Source of the DNA: Actinomycetes bacterium
GTDB taxonomy: Bacteria; Actinomycetota; Actinomycetes; Actinomycetales; Dermatophilaceae
Direction of reading: 5' to 3'
NCBI GenBank assembly: GCA_023451855.1
Contig: JAEXXY010000126.1
Span: 1 to 11,588, forward strand
Length of the DNA: 11,588 nucleotides
Shown here: positions 6,537-11,588 of the stretch, in pieces
How the letters are laid out: every line of letters begins with the position of its first letter
How positions within the stretch are numbered: the stretch's first letter is position 1
Program-made: the position numbers and the translations under genes
The notes under the pieces: generated by a model
What the model saw: the letters and a program-made list of their open reading frames with translations, nothing else
Databases searched by the model: none
What the model was told of the DNA's origin: nothing

Positions 6537-6580
6537 GTGTGTGCATCTGGTGGGGCAAGGACCCCGCCGGATGCACACAC
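6537..6580. repeat. Palindromic element, right copy
   Basis: Perfect 11-bp outer arms GTGTGTGCATC (6537-6547) and GATGCACACAC (6570-6580) enclose GG (6549-6550) paired with CC (6567-6568) and GGGG (6552-6555) paired with CCCC (6562-6565), around a six-base loop. The two separating positions are T/G, so as plus-strand RNA they would be G-U wobbles and the stem would be an unbroken 19 bp. The core (6539-6578) is 34/40 identical to 5435-5474. It sits 70 bp upstream of the DUF559 start and about 95 bp upstream of thyA, between two divergent genes, so a simple terminator role is less obvious for this copy. Confidence 0.85.
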
Positions 6581-6582
6581 GA

Positions 6583-6592
6583 CGTCCGGCCG
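6583..6592 (+). repeat. Right copy of 10-bp direct repeat (possible target-site duplication)
   Basis: CGTCCGGCCG is identical to 5426-5435 and begins two bases after the right palindrome ends. The flanking bases differ (preceding A here versus G on the left; following C versus T), so the match is exactly 10 bp. Confidence 0.5.
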
Positions 6593-6663
6593 CCGGAACG
6601 GAACGGTCGTCCGGTGGGCGGGACGTCCGCGTGCCGCGAGGAGGTGGCGTCGGCGCCGGGGGT

Positions 6664-6679
6664 TACGCTGCGGAGCGTG
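6664..6679 (+). promoter_or_regulatory. Putative thyA -10 box, leaderless arrangement
   Basis: TACGCT (6664-6669) fits the actinobacterial TANNNT -10 pattern and ends 7 nt before the thyA GTG at 6677, so the transcript would start at about the first codon. No convincing -35 hexamer is seen. GGAG at 6672-6675 is only one base from the start, too close to act as a Shine-Dalgarno site, which supports a leaderless mRNA. Confidence 0.45.
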
Positions 6680-7492
6680 CGGCAGTACCTCGACCTCCTC
6701 GACCACGTCCTGACCCACGGGCAGGAGAAGTCCGACCGGACCGGCACCGGCACGCTCAGCACCTTCGGGTACCAGATGCGCTTCGACCTCGCCGACGGCT
6801 TCCCGGCCATGACGACCAAGAAGCTGCACCTGCGCTCGATCATCGGCGAGCTGTTGTGGTTCCTGCGCGGCGACACCAACGTGCGCTGGCTCCAGGAGCG
6901 CGGCATCAGCATCTGGGACGAGTGGGCCGACCCGGCCACGGGCGACCTCGGCCCGATCTACGGCTACCAGTGGCGGTCCTGGCCGACACCCGACGGCCGA
7001 CGCGTCGACCAGATCGCCAAGGTCATCGACCAGATCCGCACCAACCCCGACAGCCGGCGCCTCATCGTGTCGGCGTGGAACGTCGCCGACGTCGACGACA
7101 TGGCCCTGCCCCCGTGCCACACGATGTTCCAGTTCTACGTCTCGCCGCCCGGCCCGGACGGCAAGCGGCAGCTGTCGTGCCAGCTCTACCAGCGCAGCGC
7201 CGACATCTTCCTCGGCGTCCCCTTCAACATCGCCAGCTACGCGCTGCTGACCCAGATGGTCGCCCAGCTCACCGGCCTCGAGCCGGGCGAGTTCGTGCAC
7301 ACCCTGGGCGACGCGCACCTCTACCTCAACCACCTCGAGCAGGCCCGGCTGCAGCTGACCCGCACGCCGCACCCCCTGCCGACGATGCGCATCACCCCGG
7401 GCAAGACCTCCATCGACGAGTTCGACCTCGACGACTTCGAGCTGGTCGACTACGTCGCCGAGCCCGGCATCAAGGCGCCCATCGCCGTCTGA
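6677..7492 (+). CDS. thyA: Thymidylate synthase ThyA
   Basis: ThyA converts dUMP to dTMP using 5,10-methylenetetrahydrofolate and releases dihydrofolate, which the downstream folA product recycles. The 271-residue product is of standard length and carries the family's landmarks: DRTGTGTLSTFGYQMRFDL near the start (R21), LLWFLRGDTNVRWL, the IYGYQWRSW segment, the active-site Cys147 in ALPPCHTMFQF, QLYQRSADIFLGVPFNIASY (D176 and N184 region), DAHLY with H214 and Y216, and a C-terminus ending in hydrophobic PIAV. I chose GTG 6677 because the homology starts there (RQYLDLLDHVL) and a -10-like box sits 7 nt ahead; the frame stays open upstream through the repeat, but those residues look random. 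It precedes folA by 32 nt on the same strand. Confidence 0.97.
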   Translation: MRQYLDLLDHVLTHGQEKSDRTGTGTLSTFGYQMRFDLADGFPAMTTKKLHLRSIIGELLWFLRGDTNVRWLQERGISIWDEWADPATGDLGPIYGYQWRSWPTPDGRRVDQIAKVIDQIRTNPDSRRLIVSAWNVADVDDMALPPCHTMFQFYVSPPGPDGKRQLSCQLYQRSADIFLGVPFNIASYALLTQMVAQLTGLEPGEFVHTLGDAHLYLNHLEQARLQLTRTPHPLPTMRITPGKTSIDEFDLDDFELVDYVAEPGIKAPIAV

Positions 7493-7524
7493 GCACGGCG
7501 GCGCCGGTCTGGCAGGCTGAGGCC

Positions 7525-8004
7525 ATGACGAACGTGACGATGATCGTCGCCGTCGGTCGCAACGGCGTCATCGGCGACGGCCGCACGATGCCGTGGCACC
7601 TGAGCGAGGACCTCAAGTACTTCAAGCGCACGACGATGGGCCACCCGATGGTCATGGGCCGGCGCACCTTCGACTCGATGGGGGTGCTGCCCGGGCGACG
7701 CAGCATCGTCGTGACGCGCCAGGAGGACTGGAGCCACCCCGGCGTCGAGACGGCGCACTCGCTCGACGAGGCGCTCGCCCTGGCGGGCCCGGCGGACGAG
7801 GTGTTCGTCGTCGGTGGGGGAGAGGTGTACCGCCTCGCGATGCCGTTCGCGTCGCGGCTGCTCGTCACCGAGGTCGACCAGTCGCCCGAGGGCGCGGTCA
7901 CCTTCCCCGACATCGACGCCTCCGACTGGGTCGAGACCGCCCGTGAGCCGCACGACGGGTTCACGTGGGTCACCTACGAGCGCAGCCGCGTCCCGCGTCG
8001 GTGA
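7525..8004 (+). CDS. folA: Dihydrofolate reductase FolA (DfrA)
   Basis: Reduces dihydrofolate to tetrahydrofolate with NADPH, regenerating the cofactor oxidised by ThyA. The 159-residue product is of usual length. Motifs visible are MIVAVGRNGVIGDGRTMPWHL at the N-terminus, the substrate-binding acid D29 in SEDLKYFKRTT, the NADPH-binding MGRRTFDSMG with LPGRRSIVVTR, and VVGGGEVY (residues about 95-102). The ATG lies 32 nt after the thyA stop, so the two genes are very likely one transcript. A weak -10-like CAGGCT (7513-7518) six bases before the ATG could allow a secondary leaderless transcript; no good Shine-Dalgarno sequence is seen. A strong inverted repeat 50 nt after the stop could end the transcript. 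Confidence 0.97.
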   Translation: MTNVTMIVAVGRNGVIGDGRTMPWHLSEDLKYFKRTTMGHPMVMGRRTFDSMGVLPGRRSIVVTRQEDWSHPGVETAHSLDEALALAGPADEVFVVGGGEVYRLAMPFASRLLVTEVDQSPEGAVTFPDIDASDWVETAREPHDGFTWVTYERSRVPRR

Positions 8005-8015
8005 CGGTCGGGGCC

Positions 8016-8052
8016 GGGCTGTAACGCCGGGGCCGCCGCTGCGATGTAGCCC
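8016..8052. repeat. Imperfect inverted repeat after folA
   Basis: GGGCTGTAACGC (8016-8027) and GCGATGTAGCCC (8041-8052) are imperfect complementary arms (9 of 12 positions) around a GC-rich 13-nt loop. The repeat directly precedes the much stronger 8055-8094 hairpin. It may be part of the same element or chance. Confidence 0.35.
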
Positions 8053-8054
8053 GT

Positions 8055-8094
8055 GCGAGGCACTACTCGGACCCCCGAGCGAGTAGTGCCTCGC
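8055..8094. terminator. Perfect 15-bp inverted repeat, likely terminator of thyA-folA
   Basis: GCGAGGCACTACTCG (8055-8069) and its exact reverse complement (8080-8094) enclose a 10-nt loop. It starts 51 nt after the folA stop and ends 117 nt before the dapA start, the right place to separate the two transcription units. No T-run follows, as is common for actinobacterial hairpin terminators. An alternative short stem, CTCGG (8066-8070) with CCGAG (8075-8079), competes with the inner part. It may also be a member of a dispersed repeat family. Confidence 0.6.
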
Positions 8095-8122
8095 CTCATG
8101 CCCGGAGCAGGGCGCCGCCGAG

Positions 8123-8138
8123 CGGTCCGTACGGACCG
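8123..8138. promoter_or_regulatory. Perfect 16-bp palindrome upstream of dapA, candidate operator
   Basis: CGGTCCGTACGGACCG is fully self-complementary with no loop, which suits a dimeric regulator site better than a terminator. It lies 73 bp before the dapA ATG. At this GC content a perfect 16-bp palindrome is expected roughly 0.7 times per window of this size by chance, so only its intergenic location makes it notable. Confidence 0.3.
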
Positions 8139-8198
8139 TCCGCGGGGCGACGCGAGAACCCGGCGTGGGCGTCCTCGGTGGCCCGCAGGCGTGGGCGC

Positions 8199-8214
8199 TA
8201 ACCTTGGCCCCATG
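8199..8214 (+). promoter_or_regulatory. Putative dapA -10 box, leaderless arrangement
   Basis: TAACCT (8199-8204) fits TANNNT and ends 7 nt before the dapA ATG at 8212, the same spacing as at thyA. No clear -35 hexamer and no Shine-Dalgarno sequence are seen, pointing to a leaderless transcript. Confidence 0.5.
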
Positions 8215-9099
8215 GCTGCCGCACCCGCGCTCGGACGTGTTCTCTCGGCGATGGTCACGCCCATGCGGGCCGACGGCTCCATCGACCTCGACGCCGCGCA
8301 GCGCCTCGCGACCCACCTCGTCGACGCCGGTCATGACGGCCTCGTCGTGTCCGGCACGACGGGCGAGTCGCCGACGACGTCGGCCACCGAGAAGGACGAG
8401 CTCCTGCGGGCCGTCATCGAGGCCGTGGGCGAGCGCGCCGTCGTCATCGCCGGGGCCGGCAGCAACGACACCGCCAAGAGCATCGAGTCGGTGCAGGCCG
8501 CGGCCAAGGCCGACGCCGACGCCGTGCTCGCCGTCACGCCGTACTACAACAAGCCTCCGCAGGCCGGGCTCGTCGCCCACTTCACCGCGCTGGCCGACGC
8601 GAGCGACCTGCCGGTCATGGTCTACGACATCCCGGGCCGGTCGGTCGTCCCCATCGCCCGCGACACCTACCTGCGCATCGCCGAGCACGAGCGCATCGTC
8701 GCGGTCAAGGACGCCCGGGCCGACCTCTGGCTCGCCGGCGACCTCATCGAGCGCACCGGCCTGGCCTGGTACTCCGGCGACGACGCGATGGACCTCTTCC
8801 ACTTCGTCAACGGCGCCGTCGGTTTCGTCGGCGTCACCTCGCAGGTGGCGCCCGCCGCCTACCGCGAGATGGCCGACGCGGTCGTCGACGGGCGCTGGGA
8901 CGACGCCCGTGACGTCCACCGGCGTCTGGCCCCGATCGTCGACGCGGTCATGAACGTCACGCAGGGCGCGATCATGGCCAAGGCCGCCCTCGCCCTCCAG
9001 GGCGTCATCGAGACGCCCACCGTCCGGCTCCCGCTCGTCGCCGCCGACGGCGACCAGACCGCGCTGCTGCGCGACGCGCTCGCGGCGGTCGCCGGATGA
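8212..9099 (+). CDS. dapA: 4-hydroxy-tetrahydrodipicolinate synthase DapA
   Basis: Condenses pyruvate with aspartate semialdehyde in the first step committed to diaminopimelate (cell-wall peptide) and lysine. The 295-residue TIM-barrel product has the expected catalytic residues: T49/T50 in SGTTGES, the Y111/Y112 pair in TPYYNKPPQ, Y138 in VYDIPGR with R143, and the Schiff-base lysine K166 in AVKDARADL. The YDIPGR and KDARADL variants are seen in actinobacterial DapA proteins. The start is set by the leaderless -10 box and by homology beginning with GRVLSAMVTPM; the frame is open further upstream through the folA-dapA hairpin, but that part is not coding. RNase J follows after 63 nt, probably in the same transcript. 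Confidence 0.96.
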   Translation: MAAAPALGRVLSAMVTPMRADGSIDLDAAQRLATHLVDAGHDGLVVSGTTGESPTTSATEKDELLRAVIEAVGERAVVIAGAGSNDTAKSIESVQAAAKADADAVLAVTPYYNKPPQAGLVAHFTALADASDLPVMVYDIPGRSVVPIARDTYLRIAEHERIVAVKDARADLWLAGDLIERTGLAWYSGDDAMDLFHFVNGAVGFVGVTSQVAPAAYREMADAVVDGRWDDARDVHRRLAPIVDAVMNVTQGAIMAKAALALQGVIETPTVRLPLVAADGDQTALLRDALAAVAG

Positions 9100-9162
9100 C
9101 CACGACCTGAACCACCTGCCGGCGCCCGCGTCGCGCAGCACCCCCGACACGACAGGACACCT

Positions 9163-10848
9163 GTGAGCCACCCTCACCCCGAGCTGACCGCACCACCCGC
9201 CCTTCCCGACAACGGCCTCAGGGTCGTCGCGCTCGGCGGGCTCGGCGAGGTCGGTCGCAACATGGCCGTCGTCGAGACGAAGGGCCGCCTGCTCGTCATC
9301 GACTGCGGCGTCCTCTTCCCCGAGGACCACCACCCGGGCGTCGACCTCATCCTCCCGGACTTCTCCTACATCGAGGACCGTCTCGACGACATCGAGGCCA
9401 TCGTCCTGACGCACGGCCACGAGGACCACATCGGCGCCGTGCCGTACCTGCTGCGCCTCAAGGGCGACATCCCGCTCATCGGCTCCACGCTGACCCTCGC
9501 GCTCGTCGAGGCCAAGCTCAAGGAGCACCGCATCAAGCCGTTCACGATGGCGGTCAAGGAGGGTCAGCGCGAGAAGCTCGGCGTCTTCGACCTCGAGTTC
9601 GTGGCCGTCAACCACTCCATCCCCGACGCGCTCGCCGTCTTCGTGCGCACCGAGGCCGGCACCCTGCTGCACACCGGCGACTTCAAGATGGACCAGCTGC
9701 CGCTCGACAAGCGGATCACCGACCTGCGGGCGTTCGCGCGGCTCGGTGAGGAGGGCGTCGACCTGTTCCTCACCGACTCGACGAACGCCGACGTGCCCGG
9801 CTTCACCACGCCCGAGCTCGAGATCGCCCCGGCCATCGACAAGGTGTTCCGGCACGCCGAGCGGCGGGTCATCGTGGCCTGCTTCAGCAGCCACGTGCAC
9901 CGTGTCCAGCAGGTGCTCGACGCGGCGGCCAAGGCCGGGCGCAAGGTGGCGATGGTGGGCCGGTCGATGGTGCGCAACATGGGCATCGCCGCCGACCTCG
10001 GCTACCTGCACGTGCCCGAGGGCATCCTCGTCGACATCAAGCGCGTCCACGACCTGCCCGACGAGGAGGTCGTGCTCATCTGCACCGGCTCCCAGGGCGA
10101 GCCGATGGCGGCGCTGTCCCGGATGGCCAACCGCGAGCACCGCATCGACGTCGGCCCCGGCGACACCGTGCTCCTCGCGAGCAGCCTCATCCCCGGCAAC
10201 GAGAACGCCGTCTACCGCGTCATCAACGGTCTGATGCGCCTCGGCGCCAACGTCGTGCACAAGGGCAACGCCAAGGTGCACGTCTCGGGGCACGCGAGCG
10301 CCGGTGAGCTGCTCTACTGCTACAACATCGTCAAGCCGCGCAACGTCCTGCCGGTGCACGGCGAGTACCGCCACATGTGGGCCAACGCCCGGCTCGCGAT
10401 GCGGACCGGCGTCCCCGAGGACCACGTCGTGCTCGCCGAGGACGGCGTGGTCGTCGATCTCGTCGACGGCAAGGCGTCGGTCGTCGGCGTCGTCGACTGC
10501 GGCTACGTGTACGTCGACGGCAGCAGCGTCGGTGGCGCCGACGAGGCCCTGCTCAAGGACCGCCGCATCCTGCGCGACGAGGGCTTCATCTCGTGCATCG
10601 TCGTCATCGACTCGGCCACCGGCAAGATCGCGAGCGGCCCGCAGATCACGGCGCGCGGGTTCGTCGAGGACGACGAGATCTTCCAGCAGGTCATCCCCAA
10701 GGTCGAGCGGGCCATCGAGGAGGCCGTGGCCAACGGGGTGCGCGACGACCAGCAGCTGCAGCAGATCGTGCGGCGGGCGGTCGGGTCGTGGGTGGGTGGC
10801 AAGATCCGCCGCCGCCCGATGATCATCCCCGTCGTCCTGCAGGCCTGA
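9163..10848 (+). CDS. rnj: Ribonuclease J
   Basis: RNase J is a metallo-beta-lactamase/beta-CASP ribonuclease with endonuclease and 5'-to-3' exonuclease activity, central to rRNA maturation and mRNA decay in bacteria of this kind. The 561-residue product is full length. It shows the start RVVALGGLGEVGRNM, the zinc-binding HGHEDH at 84-89, HTGDFKMDQLP with H170 and D173, the beta-CASP segment (VACFSSHVHRVQQ, GRSMVRNMG, CTGSQGEP, NAKVHVSGHAS, LPVHGEYRH), and a C-terminal domain ending RRRPMIIPVVLQA. GTG 9163 is preceded by AGGA (9154-9157) 5 nt upstream. The dapA-rnj order is a common actinobacterial arrangement. Only 7 nt separate its stop from the next gene. Confidence 0.97.
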   Translation: MSHPHPELTAPPALPDNGLRVVALGGLGEVGRNMAVVETKGRLLVIDCGVLFPEDHHPGVDLILPDFSYIEDRLDDIEAIVLTHGHEDHIGAVPYLLRLKGDIPLIGSTLTLALVEAKLKEHRIKPFTMAVKEGQREKLGVFDLEFVAVNHSIPDALAVFVRTEAGTLLHTGDFKMDQLPLDKRITDLRAFARLGEEGVDLFLTDSTNADVPGFTTPELEIAPAIDKVFRHAERRVIVACFSSHVHRVQQVLDAAAKAGRKVAMVGRSMVRNMGIAADLGYLHVPEGILVDIKRVHDLPDEEVVLICTGSQGEPMAALSRMANREHRIDVGPGDTVLLASSLIPGNENAVYRVINGLMRLGANVVHKGNAKVHVSGHASAGELLYCYNIVKPRNVLPVHGEYRHMWANARLAMRTGVPEDHVVLAEDGVVVDLVDGKASVVGVVDCGYVYVDGSSVGGADEALLKDRRILRDEGFISCIVVIDSATGKIASGPQITARGFVEDDEIFQQVIPKVERAIEEAVANGVRDDQQLQQIVRRAVGSWVGGKIRRRPMIIPVVLQA

Positions 10849-10855
10849 GCCGCCC

Positions 10856-11588
10856 GTGACCGAACACGCCGGTGACGCGGCACACCTTCAGGCGCGTCGC
10901 CCCTGGCGGCGAGTTGCCGACGTCGTACTGCTCGCGGCGCTCGTCGGGCTGCTCGCCGTGGCGGCCCTGCGGGGCCTGGACACCACCGTGTACCCGGTCG
11001 TCGTGCTCCAGACGACCGCCCCGCTCGTCGTGATCGGTCTCGTGCTGCTGGCCGTCGTCGCGGTGCTCCTGCGGCGGTGGGTCGTGGCGGTCCCCATCGT
11101 GGTCGCCATGGTCGTGGCGCTCGCCGTGGCGGTCCCCGCGTGGTCGTCGAGCACCCGCCCCAAGGCGGAGGCCGACCTCGCGGTCATGTCGGTGAACCTC
11201 AATGACGGGCATGCGAACCCGCAGCAGCTCATGGACGCCGTCCGGTACCACGCAGTCGACGTGCTCGTGCTGCTCGAGGCGACCCCGGAGGCCGTCACCG
11301 ACATCGACGACGCCGGCGCGCGGACGTTCTTCACCCGGCGTGCCGGTGAAGCGCGGGAGGGTGTGGTCGGCACGCTCGTCCTGTCGCGCTTCCCCCTGAC
11401 CGTGCTCGACGACGGGGTCGGCTCGGATGGCGACAGCCTCCAGCCCGTCGTCGACGTCACGACGCCCGTCGGGAGGGTGCGGCTGCGGGCTGTGCACCCG
11501 CCGCCACCCCTGCACTACCAGACGGACCGCTGGCACGCGGGGCTGACCTCGCTGACCACGTGGGTTCGTCGACAGCCGACGACCGAGC
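10856..11588 (+). CDS. Membrane-anchored endonuclease/exonuclease/phosphatase-family protein (partial, 3' end missing)
   Basis: The frame is open from GTG 10856 to the right edge (244 codons, no stop). The N-terminus is basic (ARRPWRRV), followed by three predicted hydrophobic segments at about 20-38, 46-71 and 75-94; the soluble domain then probably faces outward. From residue 107 it matches the EEP fold: LAVMSVNLNDG with N114, DVLVLLEATPE with the metal-binding E141, GTLVLSRFPL at about 172-181, and RLRAVHPPPPL with H214. The catalytic Asp-His motifs of the second half would lie beyond the window. Relatives with this three-helix plus EEP layout are widespread in actinobacteria without a settled substrate (nucleic acid, phospholipid or phosphoinositide). 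It is probably co-transcribed with rnj. The family is supported by motif order only. Confidence 0.8.
   Translation, partial: MTEHAGDAAHLQARRPWRRVADVVLLAALVGLLAVAALRGLDTTVYPVVVLQTTAPLVVIGLVLLAVVAVLLRRWVVAVPIVVAMVVALAVAVPAWSSSTRPKAEADLAVMSVNLNDGHANPQQLMDAVRYHAVDVLVLLEATPEAVTDIDDAGARTFFTRRAGEAREGVVGTLVLSRFPLTVLDDGVGSDGDSLQPVVDVTTPVGRVRLRAVHPPPPLHYQTDRWHAGLTSLTTWVRRQPTTE

Larger units (their letters stand above)
5426..6592. mobile_element. Candidate DUF559 cassette bounded by palindromes and a 10-bp direct repeat
   Basis: A single minus-strand DUF559 gene lies between two near-identical palindromic elements (5435-5474 and 6537-6580). The perfect 10-bp direct repeat CGTCCGGCCG occurs at 5426-5435, touching the left palindrome, and at 6583-6592, two bases beyond the right one. 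This arrangement resembles an insertion of about 1.15 kb with a target-site duplication. The enclosed gene has distinctly more A/T-ending codons than the genes around it. There is no recognisable transposase, so if mobile it would be non-autonomous, or the DUF559 protein itself would be involved. The alternative is two dispersed terminator-like repeats beside an ordinary DUF559 gene, with a chance direct repeat. Confidence 0.35.

Noticed and set aside
6468..6578. Starting the DUF559 protein at the ATG inside the right palindrome
   Set aside because: The added 37 residues (many Cys, His and Arg) are a translation of the repeat and spacer and do not resemble family N-termini. The similar minus-strand reading from the left palindrome begins with the same MCIRRG, showing it is repeat-derived.
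7493..7524. Possible terminator between thyA and folA
   Set aside because: The 32-nt gap holds no meaningful inverted repeat, so the two genes are best treated as one operon.
9152..9164. Small inverted repeat ACAGG / CCTGT just before the rnj start
   Set aside because: Only 5 bp with a three-base loop. It overlaps the AGGA ribosome site and is likely to arise by chance.
7450..10425. A 991-residue open frame on the minus strand across folA, dapA and rnj
   Set aside because: It is the complement of three strongly recognised plus-strand genes. Its Val/Asp/Arg/Gly-rich, His-dotted composition is typical of an antisense shadow in GC-rich DNA.

Overview
The window is GC-rich, densely packed DNA with many GTG starts, near-saturated G/C third codon positions and several leaderless-looking promoters. 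This fits a high-GC actinobacterium. The mix of a phenylacetate epoxidase operon with thyA-folA-dapA-rnj would suit Micrococcales such as the Intrasporangiaceae, but that lineage is an inference from gene content and protein style, not a measured placement.

Layout. (1) Positions 1-295, minus strand: the start of a GNAT-type acetyltransferase with a histidine-rich leader, cut by the window edge. (2) 376-4239, plus strand: a complete paaABCDE operon for the phenylacetyl-CoA 1,2-epoxidase. Its genes overlap by 4 nt or abut, and it is driven from a promoter placed so that the paaA mRNA would be leaderless. (3) 4302-5483, plus strand: a CzcO/FMO-type FAD/NAD(P)-dependent monooxygenase, 62 nt downstream of paaE. 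(4) 5493-6467, minus strand: a DUF559 protein with an AbiEi-like N-terminal region and a Vsr-like (PD-(D/E)XK) nuclease fold. (5) 6677-8004, plus strand: thyA and folA (thymidylate and tetrahydrofolate synthesis). (6) 8212-11588, plus strand: dapA (lysine/diaminopimelate synthesis), rnj (RNase J) and the start of a membrane-anchored endonuclease/exonuclease/phosphatase-family protein that runs off the right edge.

The most unusual part is 5426-6592. The DUF559 gene is bracketed by two copies of a 40-nt palindromic element (34/40 identical). Just outside this bracket sits a perfect 10-bp direct repeat, CGTCCGGCCG, which looks like a target-site duplication. The DUF559 gene also uses clearly more A/T-ending codons than its neighbours, and the left palindrome forms the last codons of the monooxygenase gene. 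Together these suggest a compact, possibly undescribed mobile cassette inserted between a catabolic operon and a housekeeping cluster. The palindromes could instead be dispersed bidirectional terminators, and the direct repeat could be chance.

Other structure: a perfect 15-bp inverted repeat (8055-8094) and a perfect 16-bp palindrome (8123-8138) lie between folA and dapA, and TANNNT boxes sit 7 nt before the thyA and dapA starts. No RNA genes, CRISPR arrays or recognisable insertion-sequence transposases were seen. No stretch over 300 bases lacks a gene.
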